A DNA stretch of 64,000 bases, taken from NCBI GenBank assembly GCA_035387885.1, contig DAOOOW010000002.1:9171-73170 (forward strand), given 5' to 3'. The notes beneath the pieces are model-generated. The model made no database searches. It was not told where the DNA came from and saw nothing but the letters and a program-made list of their open reading frames with translations. The stretch is from DAOOOW01 sp035387885. Its GTDB lineage: Bacteria > Patescibacteriota > Patescibacteriia > UBA2196. The translations under genes were made by a program, and so were the position numbers. This document shows, piece after piece, positions 54,776 to 63,899 of this stretch. How positions within the stretch are numbered: position 1 is the stretch's first letter; each line of letters starts with the position of its first letter.

Positions 54776-56532
54776 GTTTTATTAGTAAAAAATATTTTTT
54801 CATTACATTTTTTCTGCTAATATTAGCAGAAATTTTTTCATATTTAAGTTGGCAAAATCCGCTAATAAATACAATTTGTTTTAGTCTTATAATTTTAATC
54901 ACCTTAATTATATCTTGGCGCAAATTAGAATATGGTTTTTATATTTTATTTGCCGAATTGTTTATTGGCTCATTTGGCTATCTCTTTTCTTTAACAATTA
55001 ATGGCTTTCGCGTATCTTTGCGCATGGGAATCTTTGTGGTGGTGATGGCAACTTGGCTATATCGCTATTTAACGCAATTGACAACGCAATTTAACGCCAA
55101 CAAAGATTGTCATTCCGACCGAAGGTCGACAAGTGAAACATTGTCGAACGTAGTGGAGGAATCTAAAAATGAGATCCCTCGACTCCGCTTCGCTCCGCTC
55201 GGGATGACAAAAGAAAAAGCGAGGATAACAAAAAAAACAATGGTCACATTTGCTGTTGTAATTATTTGGGCTTTTATCTGGGGCTTAATTCGTGGCAATG
55301 GATTTAGTAATGTTTTTTTAGATTTTAATAATTGGCTATACTTTTTAATTATTTTGCCAGTATTTGGTGTTCTAAAAAAATATAACCACCCTGGCTCGTC
55401 CAAATTGCCAGAAGGACTCGCCACCCCTCCTTTAAAAGGAGGGGACAGTAAAAATGTTTTTTTTAAAAATATTATTTCAATTCTTTCTGCGGCCGTAATA
55501 ATTATTTTTTTAAAGACATTTTTTTTATTTTATCTTTTTACCCATGGTTTTGCTGACATTGGTTCGGAAATTTATAGATGGGTGCGCGACACGCGCATTG
55601 GTGAAATTACTCTAATGGGTGGGGGGCTTTATAGAATATTTATTCAATCGCAAATCTATAGTTTGTTGTTATTTTGTATTTTGTTTTTTAAGGGTTGTCA
55701 TCCCGAGCGGAGCGAAGCGGAGTCGAGGGATCCCGTAGATAAAAATAAAAAAGAAAACAACCAAAAATTACCTATTACTTATTACCTATTACTTATTACC
55801 TCTCTTACCACCATTATTCTTAGCCTCTCCAGAAGTTTCTGGCTTGGCTTAACTGTTAGTTTAATTATTTATTTTTTTTACACATTACACATTATTCATT
55901 ACACATTACTTTTCTTTTTTAAATCCTTTTCAAAACTTCTTATAGTTGTTATTATGAGTTTGTGTCTAATTGTGGCCACACTCTATCTGCCGCCAAAAAA
56001 GGATTATGATTTGTCTGTTTTAATTTCTAAGCGAGGCATTTCCAGTAGCGAGCCAGCCAGTTCTTCTAGAATAAGTCAATTAAAACCTTTGCTTTTGGCC
56101 ATTAGCCAGCATCCTATAATTGGTTCTGGCTTTGGCACCACTGTAACTTATAAATCCACTGATCCCCGCGCCATTCAAGAATCATTAAACAATTCTGGTC
56201 TTATTAAGACTTACGCTTTTGAGTGGGGATATTTGGACATGATGTTAAAATTTGGTGCACTGGGATTATTTGCTTACCTATATTTAATTTATTTAATAAT
56301 GAAAAGATTGTTGAATTTCCAATTTCCAATTTCCAATTTCCAAACAAATTGCAAATTTAAAATTCAAAATCAAAAACTTGTTAACCATAATTCATTATTC
56401 ATTATTCATTATTCACTTTTCTTTGCCCTGCTTGCCTTGCTCATTGTTAACATTTTTAGCCCCTATTTAAATCATCCCTTGGGCATTGGCTTCCTCATTT
56501 TAATGCTAATAGTTGCGAATGAGGGCGAATGA
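54769..56532 (+). CDS. O-antigen ligase-like membrane protein
   Basis: 587 residues with about 12 hydrophobic helices in the Wzy/WaaL O-antigen ligase/polymerase group: KLEYGFYILFAELFIGSFGY, TSLTTIILSLSRSFWLGLTV (the family's RS-rich motif), ISQHPIIGSGFGTTVTYKST and YAFEWGYLDMMLKFGALGLF (the large periplasmic loop region). At least four in-frame repeats (55109-55208, 55384-55447, 55697-55736, 55754-55802) and a GC-poor NFQFPISNFQTNC stretch make it long. It would link sugar repeat units to a lipid or surface carrier. Confidence 0.82.
   Translation: MSSFISKKYFFITFFLLILAEIFSYLSWQNPLINTICFSLIILITLIISWRKLEYGFYILFAELFIGSFGYLFSLTINGFRVSLRMGIFVVVMATWLYRYLTQLTTQFNANKDCHSDRRSTSETLSNVVEESKNEIPRLRFAPLGMTKEKARITKKTMVTFAVVIIWAFIWGLIRGNGFSNVFLDFNNWLYFLIILPVFGVLKKYNHPGSSKLPEGLATPPLKGGDSKNVFFKNIISILSAAVIIIFLKTFFLFYLFTHGFADIGSEIYRWVRDTRIGEITLMGGGLYRIFIQSQIYSLLLFCILFFKGCHPERSEAESRDPVDKNKKENNQKLPITYYLLLITSLTTIILSLSRSFWLGLTVSLIIYFFYTLHIIHYTLLFFFKSFSKLLIVVIMSLCLIVATLYLPPKKDYDLSVLISKRGISSSEPASSSRISQLKPLLLAISQHPIIGSGFGTTVTYKSTDPRAIQESLNNSGLIKTYAFEWGYLDMMLKFGALGLFAYLYLIYLIMKRLLNFQFPISNFQTNCKFKIQNQKLVNHNSLFIIHYSLFFALLALLIVNIFSPYLNHPLGIGFLILMLIVANEGE
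55109..55208. repeat. 100-bp palindromic element in frame in the ligase-like gene
   Basis: GTCATTCCGACCGAAGGTCG on the left, GCTTCGCTCCGCTCGGGATG AC on the right. It encodes HSDRRSTSETLSNVVEESKN then EIPRLRFAPLGM in a loop between membrane helices. Confidence 0.85.
55384..55447. repeat. CCCCTCCTTTAAAAGGAGGGG element in frame in the ligase-like gene
   Basis: CCACCCTGGCTCGTCC ... CCCCTCCTTTAAAAGGAGGG G; the same family as 32338-32486. It encodes HPGSSKLPEGLATPPLKGGD. Confidence 0.8.
55697..55736. repeat. Palindromic element in frame in the ligase-like gene
   Basis: GTCATCCCGAGCGGAGCGAA then GCGGAGTCGAGGGATCCCGT: outer arms ATCCCGAG/GAGGGATC; read as HPERSEAESRDP. Confidence 0.8.
55754..55802. 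repeat. Tandem TTACCTATTACTTATTACC repeat in frame
   Basis: TTACCTATTACTTATTACCT repeated about 2.5 times, encoding LPITYYLLLIT, which happens to be hydrophobic and extends a membrane helix. Confidence 0.65.
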
Positions 56533-56590
56533 GTACGAATATTTATTCGCAAAATTCGCTTTAAATTTGCAATAATTCGCAGGAAACATT
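56520..56590. repeat. AT-rich GCGAAT repeat
   Basis: GCGAATGAGGGCGAATGAGT, TTCGCAAAATTCGC and TTGCAATAATTCGC around the end of the ligase-like gene; same kind as 6519-6610. Confidence 0.5.
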
Positions 56591-56612
56591 TTTAACTATA
56601 TAAAATATCTGT

Positions 56613-57665
56613 ATGGAAAAAAAATCACCAACATTATCAGTGTGCATCGTAACCTGGAATTCTATGAAATTCATCCAAGATTGTTTGGAATCTATTTTAC
56701 GTCAGCGAGTTTTTTTAGATAACACGCAAGTTGATTGGACTATTAATATTGTGGACAATGGTTCTGAAGATGGCACAGTAGAATTTATTAAAAAAAATTA
56801 TGCGCAAATTAAAATTTTAAAAAATGTTAATAATTTGGGCTTTTGTCGGGCCTATAATCAGGCCATAAAAATGCACAATTCAGATTGGGTTTTACTTCTA
56901 AATGTGGATACAATTTTAGAACAAAATTTTTTTGAAGAGATGTTTAAAGTTATTTTGACCACCGAAGAGAGAATTGGAGCTTTGGGCCCAAAAGTTTTAA
57001 GATCGGAGACTGTCATTGAAGATGGCTTGCCAAAAGTTTTAAAAAGTAATAGACTAGATTCTTGCGGTTTAGAAATTAAAAAATCCAGATTAGTTAGAAA
57101 TATTGGTGAGGGTGAGGAAGATAGTGGACAATATGATGATCATGGTGAGTTTTTTGGATTTTCTGGCACAGCTATTTTTTTAAAAAGGGAAGCGTTAGAA
57201 GATGTAAAAATAGGAGAGGAAATTTTGGACGAAGATTTTTTTGCCTATCAAGACGATTTTGATCTTTTTTACAGATTAAGAAATTATGGCTGGCACAATT
57301 TATTTGTATCTCAAGCCAAAGTTTATCATTTTCGTTCGGCCAAGATGAACATCTTAAAACCTTGGCAATTTTGGCAAATAATTAGAGCCCGTCGTTCTAA
57401 ATCTTTATTAATTAATTATCACTCTTATAAGAATCATCTTTGGGCGCTTATTAAAAATGAAACTTGGCTGAATTTTTTATATCACTCACCATATATTTTT
57501 TGGTTAGAATTTAAAAAGTTTATCTTTATTTTATTTTTTGAGCAAAAAACTTTAAAATCTATAAAAATATTTTTTAAATTATTGCCCAAGATGTTATTTA
57601 AAAGAAAAATTATTATGTCTAGAAAAAAAGTAAATCCGCAAGAACTAAGAAAATGGTTTAAATAA
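56613..57665 (+). CDS. Glycosyltransferase family 2
   Basis: 350 residues. TLSVCIVTWNSMKFIQDCLE, VDNGSEDGTVEFIKKNYAQI, NLGFCRAYNQAIK and LLNVDTILE (DxD-type) form the donor domain; GFSGTAIFLKREALED and DEDFFAYQDDFDLFYRLRNY the acceptor side. A C-terminal basic segment with hydrophobic patches (FWLEFKKFIFILFFEQK) may attach it to the membrane. No repeat insertions seen. Next GT2 follows after 4 nt, so one operon. Confidence 0.9.
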   Translation: MEKKSPTLSVCIVTWNSMKFIQDCLESILRQRVFLDNTQVDWTINIVDNGSEDGTVEFIKKNYAQIKILKNVNNLGFCRAYNQAIKMHNSDWVLLLNVDTILEQNFFEEMFKVILTTEERIGALGPKVLRSETVIEDGLPKVLKSNRLDSCGLEIKKSRLVRNIGEGEEDSGQYDDHGEFFGFSGTAIFLKREALEDVKIGEEILDEDFFAYQDDFDLFYRLRNYGWHNLFVSQAKVYHFRSAKMNILKPWQFWQIIRARRSKSLLINYHSYKNHLWALIKNETWLNFLYHSPYIFWLEFKKFIFILFFEQKTLKSIKIFFKLLPKMLFKRKIIMSRKKVNPQELRKWFK

Positions 57666-57669
57666 TTTT

Positions 57670-58467
57670 ATGAAATTATCCATTGTGATTTTAAATTATA
57701 AGACAAAAAATTTGGTTCGAGAATGTTTAACCAACATTCTGGCTTTAAATTTAAAATTAACCCATGAAATTATAGTCGTGGATAATAATTCCCAAGATGG
57801 CCTGGAAAAAATGATCAGCGAAGAATTTTCAGAAGTTAAATTTTTTCAAACCGGGGAAAATAAGGGTTGTGGCGCTGGCAATAATTGGGGAGTTAAAAAA
57901 GCTTGGGGTGAGTATGTTTTAATTATCAATCCTGATGTTGTTGTTTTGTCAAATTCTATTGAAAAGTTGGTTAATTTTTTAGATAATAATCAGAAGGTTG
58001 GTCTAATCGCCCCGAAATTACTTTATCCCAACAGAGAAGATCAACCTTCAAGATATCGTTTTCCTAAATTTTATATGCCGGTTTTTATTCGCACCGAACT
58101 TGGTCTTTTGAAAAAAGGTAAAGAAAAAATAGGGAATTATTTTATGGAAGATGTTAAAAATAATACCCCCCAAGCTGTTGATTGGGTTAGGGGGGCCAGT
58201 TTTTTGATGCGTCGTGATTTGTGGCAAAAAATTAATGGTTTTGATGAAAGATATTTTATTTATTTAGAGGACACAGATCTTTGCCGGCGTGTTTGGTTGG
58301 CTGGTTTTGAGGTTTGGTATTTGCCAGAAGCTGAAATGATTCATTATTATTTTCACGAATCTGGTAGTGGAACCTGGAGACGTGATATTTTAAACAGATT
58401 AACTTGGGTGCACATTGTTTCTTGGTTTAAATATTTTTGGAAATGGCGAGAAATAACTACGAATTAA
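57670..58467 (+). CDS. Glycosyltransferase family 2
   Basis: 265 residues. MKLSIVILNYKTKNLVRECL, VDNNSQDGLEKMISEEF, NKGCGAGNNWGVKKAWGEYV and IINPDVVVL (metal-binding DxD) then VDWVRGASFLMRRDLWQKIN and GFDERYFIYLEDTDLCRRVW. It closely follows the WbbL-like rhamnosyltransferase pattern. Third GT2 of the surface-polysaccharide block. The C-terminal HIVSWFKYFWKWRE is membrane-associated. Confidence 0.9.
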   Translation: MKLSIVILNYKTKNLVRECLTNILALNLKLTHEIIVVDNNSQDGLEKMISEEFSEVKFFQTGENKGCGAGNNWGVKKAWGEYVLIINPDVVVLSNSIEKLVNFLDNNQKVGLIAPKLLYPNREDQPSRYRFPKFYMPVFIRTELGLLKKGKEKIGNYFMEDVKNNTPQAVDWVRGASFLMRRDLWQKINGFDERYFIYLEDTDLCRRVWLAGFEVWYLPEAEMIHYYFHESGSGTWRRDILNRLTWVHIVSWFKYFWKWREITTN

Positions 58468-58515
58468 TAGCGCCTGTCTGCCGATTAGGCAGAAATAACA
58501 CGTTAATTTTTGCGA

Positions 58516-58550
58516 ATAAAAAAACGACACCCCGGGGTGTCGTTTTTAAA
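58516..58550. terminator. Bidirectional terminator (perfect palindrome)
   Basis: AACGACACCCC and GGGGTGTCGTT (58523-58544) form a perfect 22-bp palindrome with A and T tracts on each side, between converging genes. Confidence 0.85.
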
Positions 58551-58561
58551 ATTGATTTATT

Positions 58562-59626
58562 TTATTTTAGCAACACTTCTCTTGCTCCTGGTACAATTTC
58601 TAGCCAAATATTACCAGGCTGAAATTTTATTTCTTGACCATCAAAATCGTAAAAAATTGTTCGCTCTTGCGAACTACTTTTTTGCCAATTGCCACGCATG
58701 AGTTTACCATTAATAAAAATCCAAGCCCGACCTTGGCCAGTATTGGTAACGCTTAAACGATCAGCTGCGTCCAAATGAATTTCTTCTGGAATAAATTGGA
58801 TAATTAAATTTTTAACGCTAATTTGTTCTTGGTTATTGGCATCAATTTGCGGGCTTTCATTTTGGAATCTTAAATATTTTTCCGTTGAGGTATTGTACGT
58901 ATATTTGATGTCAAACAAACTACCAGCCGAATAATCAATATTTATTTCGTTTATTGTTTCCACGAATTTTGTTTCGGCTGGATCAAATTGCCAGACTTGA
59001 TAAGTTGGCGTGCTAGTAGCTAGATTAAAATATATTTGGGCGGACTTTATTTTTTCACTATCAGTAAAAAGATTATGAGGAGCTGTGTGATTATTATCAC
59101 GATAAAAAAATAAAGTGCCCAAATAACTGATTTCGTTTAAATCTAAAAGAGCTAAAGTATTGATTTTTTCTAAAGCTTCAACCGAACCACCACTGTGGCC
59201 ATAAAGAGCATTAATTTCTTTAACCCAATCAAGATAATATGGTCTGGCGCTTCTTATTGGTCCAATTTTTTTAATTTCATCATTATTAGCAAAAACAGCC
59301 ATCATTCTAGTTGTGCCTCCTTCTACAAGACAATTATAAACCACTTGAGCTTGGCTAAGACCTGCTTGTGGCCAGGCGTCAGGGTGGTTGTCAATCATGA
59401 GAGCCACCGGCCAAATTTCTTTTTCTTCTTGAGTGGTGACGCAAACGCCATCTAATTTTCTGTGGAATTGGCAATTTGATTTTATGTTTTTTATTACTAA
59501 TGAATTTGTTATGGGAGCTTTTTTATTTATTAGAATATAACCGCTAATCGCCAATAACAAAATAGCCATTAGAGCAATAATGGCCAAAATTATCTTTTTC
59601 TTAAATATTTTTTTTAAAATATTCAT
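58562..59626 (-). CDS. DUF3048 domain-containing protein (YerB-like)
   Basis: 354 residues. An N-terminal membrane helix (IILAIIALMAILLLAISGYI) anchors it. The DUF3048 domain has PVALMIDNHPDAWPQAGLSQ, AQVVYNCLVEGGTTRMMAVF and IGPIRSARPYYLDWVKEINA; a C-terminal DUF3048_C part begins near GRAWIFINGKLMRGNW. Bacillus YerB is a lipoprotein of unknown role; DUF3048 members are common in Patescibacteria and Firmicutes. It heads toward a terminator shared with the GT2 gene. Confidence 0.9.
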   Translation of the reverse strand: MNILKKIFKKKIILAIIALMAILLLAISGYILINKKAPITNSLVIKNIKSNCQFHRKLDGVCVTTQEEKEIWPVALMIDNHPDAWPQAGLSQAQVVYNCLVEGGTTRMMAVFANNDEIKKIGPIRSARPYYLDWVKEINALYGHSGGSVEALEKINTLALLDLNEISYLGTLFFYRDNNHTAPHNLFTDSEKIKSAQIYFNLATSTPTYQVWQFDPAETKFVETINEINIDYSAGSLFDIKYTYNTSTEKYLRFQNESPQIDANNQEQISVKNLIIQFIPEEIHLDAADRLSVTNTGQGRAWIFINGKLMRGNWQKSSSQERTIFYDFDGQEIKFQPGNIWLEIVPGAREVLLK

Positions 59627-59628
59627 TA

Positions 59629-60144
59629 TTATTCAAAAATTTGTAGAGTATAACCATTGCTGGCTGTCTCAGTAAAATTTTTTTCTGGACAAGACCCAGA
59701 ACCATGATCTTTGACATTAAGTTCAAAGTTTTTTATTTGCAAAATAGCAAAAGGTCTTTCACAGCCATATGATCCAGCTGGAAATTTTTGATAAAGATAA
59801 TAATAATTTCCTTGATTAAGAGGGTCTTTATTTTTTTTATCAATAATTTTTTCTTGTCGTAGAATGTTTATAAATTCTTCGGTAGAATGTTCGTGGGGTT
59901 CTAAGGAACTATCCCAACCGTCAAAATCATAATCAGTAGATTCTGGCAATGTGTTAAATTTATTTTGGTAGACGTGTAAAGCTGTTTCTAATTGTTTAAT
60001 GTCTATTTTTCTTTTAATATCTCTAACTTTAGAAAATATTCCATCTATATAATTAATACATATAATTGTTAAAATTAAGACCAAAAACCAAGCAAAAATT
60101 TTGCCGGCTTTATTATCAGAAATTTGTCGACGAGTCAAATCCAT
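59629..60144 (-). CDS. Hypothetical pseudopilin-like secreted or anchored protein
   Basis: 171 residues. Short basic N-terminus MDLTRRQISDNKAGKIFAWF then a membrane helix (FAWFLVLILTIICINYIDGI), then KIDIKQLETALHVYQNKFNT LPESTDYDFD and KDPLNQGNYYYLYQKF: the helix-LxxAL-x-x-Y-N-FP-D pattern resembles type II/IV pseudopilins (GspG type), but the prepilin-peptidase site (G-F-T-L-x-E) is missing. It sits 2 nt upstream of the DUF3048 gene on the same strand. Function unknown. Confidence 0.55.
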   Translation of the reverse strand: MDLTRRQISDNKAGKIFAWFLVLILTIICINYIDGIFSKVRDIKRKIDIKQLETALHVYQNKFNTLPESTDYDFDGWDSSLEPHEHSTEEFINILRQEKIIDKKNKDPLNQGNYYYLYQKFPAGSYGCERPFAILQIKNFELNVKDHGSGSCPEKNFTETASNGYTLQIFE

Positions 60145-60233
60145 TTTTTATAATACAAAATTGCAAAATTTAATGGAAGGGTAGAATTAAAATATTGTTC
60201 CATGCGTCCTCGCATTTTGTATTTTTTGTTGTC

Positions 60234-60905
60234 TTATTTTTTGTTATCTTTTACTTCTTCGGTTTTACTTTCCGCTGTTGCTTTAGGTGTATTAGTTGTC
60301 TCTCCCGTGGTTACAGTTTCCGGTACCAGGGCAACTTCTTTTTTGGGTTCTTCGGCTAACACAATTACTGTTTCTAGATCTGTTAACAAGGTTAAAGATG
60401 AGGGCATAATTAAGTCTTTAGCCCGAATAATTGAGCCGATTCCTTTTAAAAGACTTAAATCAATATCAAAATGCGAAATTAAATCTCCTGGCAAACATTC
60501 CACTTCAATCGTATCTAGTGTCTTTACTAAGACCCCGCCAAAATCTTTAACCGCGGGTGATTCATTAATAAAATTAAGTTCAATAGCAGTTTTAATTTTT
60601 TCTTTCATGTTAACCTGATAAAAATCTAAATGATTAATAGTACCCTTAAGAGGATCATGAGCAATATCTTGAATTAAAACTTTAATAGGGGCGTCTTGAT
60701 CGACCACCAAATCAACCAGCTCTGATTCACTGATTTTATTAAGTAATTTTTGTAATTCAATTTCATCGATGGCTAAATTAAGATTGGCAATTTTATGGCC
60801 ATAGAGAACAGCTGGAATTAAACCATTATCTCTCAAGTTTTGTAATTTATTACCGATAATTTTTCTCTTTTGAGCCTTTAGTGTAAAAGTTTGTTGCTGA
60901 GTCAT
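60234..60905 (-). CDS. rplY: 50S ribosomal protein L25 (Ctc type)
   Basis: 223 residues, L25 with the CTC-type C-terminal extension. TLKAQKRKIIGNKLQNLRDN, GLIPAVLYGHKIANLNLAID and VDLVVDQDAPIKVLIQDIAH DP are the RNA-binding L25 domain (5S rRNA); LKGTINHLDFYQVNMKEKIK then VKTLDTIEVECLPGDLISHF is the TL5/Ctc domain. The Glu/Lys-rich tail is typical. The gene has a strong promoter with an operator-like palindrome. Confidence 0.94.
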   Translation of the reverse strand: MTQQQTFTLKAQKRKIIGNKLQNLRDNGLIPAVLYGHKIANLNLAIDEIELQKLLNKISESELVDLVVDQDAPIKVLIQDIAHDPLKGTINHLDFYQVNMKEKIKTAIELNFINESPAVKDFGGVLVKTLDTIEVECLPGDLISHFDIDLSLLKGIGSIIRAKDLIMPSSLTLLTDLETVIVLAEEPKKEVALVPETVTTGETTNTPKATAESKTEEVKDNKK

Positions 60906-60925
60906 AAGTTTAAATTATTTTTTAG

Positions 60926-60963
60926 ACTATTTAAATAGTAGTCTATTGCTTTAAAAAAGTCAA
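60926..60963 (-). promoter_or_regulatory. rplY promoter with palindrome over the -10 box
   Basis: Minus strand TTGACT (60963-60958), 17-nt spacer, TACTAT (60940-60935). ACTATTTAAATAGT (60926-60939) is a perfect palindrome covering the -10 box and start point and could be an operator. Confidence 0.7.
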
Positions 60964-60983
60964 ATTTAAGATAAAAAAATTTA

Positions 60984-61012
60984 TTTACAAAATAGCAAGG
61001 GAGTGCTATATT
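60984..61012 (+). promoter_or_regulatory. Promoter of the lipoprotein gene
   Basis: TTTACA (60984-60989), 17-nt spacer, TATATT (61007-61012). Leader about 60 nt with AGGGGGT before the ATG. Confidence 0.65.
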
Positions 61013-61074
61013 TTTGGTGTCAGATGGTGTTCTACAAAAAATAAAACAATTACAATTAAAAATAGGGGGTAGTT

Positions 61075-61998
61075 ATGAAAAGATTTTCTTGGCTAGTGTT
61101 AGTTCTTGGTTGTTTAAATTTTAATTGTTCTTGGTTGGAATTTTTTAAACAAACAACAGATAAGGCGGTGATTATCGTTGAAGAAAGTGATTTTGTTCAA
61201 GACAAGAGTAGTCGGCTGGTTTTAATTGGTAATAAATACAAGTTTTTGGAACTTGATTTGAAGATAGAACGCGGAGCACTAGTGTCTGGTTTTGATTTTA
61301 TAATAAAAGGCACTGGAGCTGAAGCCGTAGAGTTTGTAACAGTTGGTGGTCAAGTTATTTATCCTCGAAATAATATGGTAGAGTTCAAAAAATTAAATAT
61401 TAAATCAGGCAAAATTATTTTTTTTATCACCTTTAAACAAGAACCATTATTCTCGGGCACAAATCTCAGATTTTGTTTACAAACGGTATATAAAAAAAAC
61501 ACCGCTGGTAAATTAAAAAAATATAATTCTAATATAACTAGCCAGACAATGATTCTGGTAAATGGTTTTCCGCTTATTGAATCAGAAAAAAATTTTTCTA
61601 AAATTGATGCCGGTAAACTGAAAACAGACGAGTTGGTTGTCGGAGTTAATGAAAAAGGTGGGGAGATATATTTAAAAGAAATAATTTGGGCATGTAAAGT
61701 TACGGGAGCCGAGTTGCTTGATGTTTTTTTATCAGATGGTTTTTCTAAGATTAGAGATGAGCGTTATCATAAAAATCAAGCCTCGGCAGATACTTTTAGA
61801 TTTAATTTTAATCTGGCACAAAGACAAATGGTTATTTGGCCAAGACAAGTTAAAAAATTTTATTTAGAAATTAAAATTGATTGGTATAATAAAGTTGAAA
61901 TAAAAACCCAACCAGTGGAATTGATTTGGAGTGATGGCAGAAAAGAATTTAGTCAAAAAAATTTGGCTAAAGAGCAAATTATTATTTTTAATTGGTGA
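61075..61998 (+). CDS. Hypothetical lipoprotein
   Basis: 307 residues. MKRFSWLVLVLGCLNFNCSW is a lipoprotein-type signal (Cys18 after LNFN, or Cys13). The mature part looks beta-rich: VEESDFVQDKSSRLVLIGNK, FDFIIKGTGAEAVEFVTVGG, INFITFKQEP-type strands and KKFYLEIKIDWYNKVEIKTQ. No family recognised. The strand repeats and secretion suggest an exported beta-sandwich or adhesin-like domain, by appearance only. Own promoter and terminator. Confidence 0.65.
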   Translation: MKRFSWLVLVLGCLNFNCSWLEFFKQTTDKAVIIVEESDFVQDKSSRLVLIGNKYKFLELDLKIERGALVSGFDFIIKGTGAEAVEFVTVGGQVIYPRNNMVEFKKLNIKSGKIIFFITFKQEPLFSGTNLRFCLQTVYKKNTAGKLKKYNSNITSQTMILVNGFPLIESEKNFSKIDAGKLKTDELVVGVNEKGGEIYLKEIIWACKVTGAELLDVFLSDGFSKIRDERYHKNQASADTFRFNFNLAQRQMVIWPRQVKKFYLEIKIDWYNKVEIKTQPVELIWSDGRKEFSQKNLAKEQIIIFNW

Positions 61999-62003
61999 TT
62001 TCT

Positions 62004-62041
62004 TAAGCAGTGGTTGTCTAAAACAGCCACTGCTTTTTTTG
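62004..62041 (+). terminator. Terminator of the lipoprotein gene
   Basis: AAGCAGTGGTTGT (62005-62017) pairs with ACAGCCACTGCTT (62023-62035) with one G-T pair; T tract follows. It sits between converging genes. Confidence 0.85.
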
Positions 62042-62042
62042 A

Positions 62043-63893
62043 TTATAATTCTAGGTTTTTTTGTTTTATAAGTTTTTGAAGATGGTTTAGAAAATCTGTT
62101 TTGGAAAATTCTTGAGCCTCTTTTTGGCCACGTTTTCTAATTTGTAATTTGTCTGAAGCCATTTCTTTGTCGCCAATAACCAACATGTAGGGAATTTTTT
62201 CTGCCACAGCTTTGCGAATTTTATTGCCCACAGTTTCATTTTCATCCCAGACTTCCACTCGCATTTCTTCAGCCTTAAATTCTTCAGCCAATTTTCTACA
62301 ATGTTCAATATGTTTTTCACCCACAGAAATTATAACCATTTGGGTAGGCGAGAGCCACAAAGGAAACGCCCCAGCGTAATGTTCAATCAAGACTCCTAGA
62401 AATCTTTCAAATGAACCAAAAAGAGCTCGGTGCAACATATAGGGTTGTTCGTCTTCACCTTGGTTATTAGTAAAAGTCATAGCAAATCTTTCTGGTAAAT
62501 TAAAATCAAATTGTAAAGTAGAACATTGCCATTCGCGACCCAAAGCGTCTTTGACTTTAAAATCCAATTTTGGTCCGTAGAAAACCGCTCCACCAATATC
62601 TTTTTGGTAATTTAATTTTTTTTCTTGAGCCACGCGTTCTAAGACATTTTCGGTAAATTTCCATCCTTCGTCATTACCAGCGTATTTGCTGTTTTGTGGA
62701 TCTCTAACAGATAAATAAACTTTCACATCTTCAATTTTAAAACCAAACGATTGATAGATAAATAAAATAAAATCAACAACTCTTTTTAATTCTTCTTCTA
62801 CTTGATCGGCGCGACAAATAATATGAGCATCATCTTGAGTAAAACCGCGCACGCGAGTTAAGCCAGAAAGTTCGCCTTTCTTTTCAAAGCGATAAACCGT
62901 GCCACACTCCGCCCACCTCATTGGTAATTCCCGATAAGAATGTAAATTATTTTTATAAATCCTGACATGAAAAGGACAATTCATGGGTTTTAATAAATAG
63001 GTTTCTGTTTCTTTAACTTTTTCTTTATTTTGGCTGGCCATTAAACTTTGTCCAGCTTCAATAGGGGAGTACATACTTTCATTATAAAAACCCCAATGTC
63101 CAGAAGTTTCCCATAAAGCTTTATTACCAATGTGAGGGCTGCGCACCAAATCATAGCCATTTTTTAAATGTTCTTTATACCAAAAATCTTCTACAATTCG
63201 CCACAAAAGTGCGCCTTTGGGGTGCCATAGTGGTAATCCCAAACCCACCATTTCATCAATATGAAATAAGTCTAGTTCCTTGCCCAATTTTCTATGATCT
63301 CTTTTTTCTGCTTCAGCAATTAAATTTAAATAATTATCCAAATCTTTTTTTGATTCAAAAGCTGTGCCATAAATTCTGGTTAACATTTTGTTTTTTTCAT
63401 CACCATGCCAATATGCTCCAGCAATTTTCATCAATTTAAAAGCTTTAATTTCGCCAGTTGATTTTGCATGTGGACCGGCACATAAATCTGCAAATTCATC
63501 ACCAATCCAATAAACAGTAGCTATTTCTCCGCGTGCTTCAATTTCATCAAGCCATTCCAATTTATATTCATTATTCTTAAATAATTCTTTGGCTTCACTG
63601 ACAGCCATTTCTTTTTTAGTAATTGCCAAATTTGCTTCAATTATTTTTTGCATTTCCGTTTCGATTTTTGGAAAATCAGATTCGGAAACCTTGTATTTTT
63701 TATCGTCCACGGGATCCCTCGTTCCGCTCGGGACGATTTCTTCGAAATCGAAATAAAAGCCTTCATCTGTGGCTGGGCCCATAGCCATTTTAATTTTTGG
63801 ATAAAGACGGAGCATGGCCATAGTTAAAACATGCTCGGCACTATGGCGCAGGGCCCAAAGTTTTTCTTGATTGTTTTGATTAGTGTTTTTCAT
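62043..63893 (-). CDS. thrS: Threonyl-tRNA synthetase
   Basis: 616 residues. The chain opens in the second editing-domain half (LRHSAEHVLTMAMLRLYPKI...HxxxH and the later CAGPH motif) and lacks the N-terminal TGS domain, as in some Patescibacteria. Class II core: motif 2 MRWAECGTVYRFEKKGELSG LTRVRGFTQDDAH, motif 3 HRALFGSFERFLGVLIEHYA, and zinc ligands in LKPMNCPFHVRIYK. C-terminal anticodon domain AFPLWLSPTQMVIISVGEKH. A palindrome encodes PSGTRDPVDDKKY at about residue 55. Confidence 0.95.
   Translation of the reverse strand: MKNTNQNNQEKLWALRHSAEHVLTMAMLRLYPKIKMAMGPATDEGFYFDFEEIVPSGTRDPVDDKKYKVSESDFPKIETEMQKIIEANLAITKKEMAVSEAKELFKNNEYKLEWLDEIEARGEIATVYWIGDEFADLCAGPHAKSTGEIKAFKLMKIAGAYWHGDEKNKMLTRIYGTAFESKKDLDNYLNLIAEAEKRDHRKLGKELDLFHIDEMVGLGLPLWHPKGALLWRIVEDFWYKEHLKNGYDLVRSPHIGNKALWETSGHWGFYNESMYSPIEAGQSLMASQNKEKVKETETYLLKPMNCPFHVRIYKNNLHSYRELPMRWAECGTVYRFEKKGELSGLTRVRGFTQDDAHIICRADQVEEELKRVVDFILFIYQSFGFKIEDVKVYLSVRDPQNSKYAGNDEGWKFTENVLERVAQEKKLNYQKDIGGAVFYGPKLDFKVKDALGREWQCSTLQFDFNLPERFAMTFTNNQGEDEQPYMLHRALFGSFERFLGVLIEHYAGAFPLWLSPTQMVIISVGEKHIEHCRKLAEEFKAEEMRVEVWDENETVGNKIRKAVAEKIPYMLVIGDKEMASDKLQIRKRGQKEAQEFSKTDFLNHLQKLIKQKNLEL
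63707..63751. repeat. Palindromic element in frame in thrS
   Basis: CGTCCACGGGATCCCTCG ... CCGCTCGGGACG (outer arms), followed by GATTTCTTCGAAATC. It lies between editing-domain strands. Confidence 0.75.
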
Positions 63894-63899
63894 GAGGTA

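Noticed and set aside
60202..60618. 138-codon plus-strand open frame
   Set aside because: It is antisense to rplY on the minus strand, whose protein is clearly recognisable, and has no ribosome binding site.
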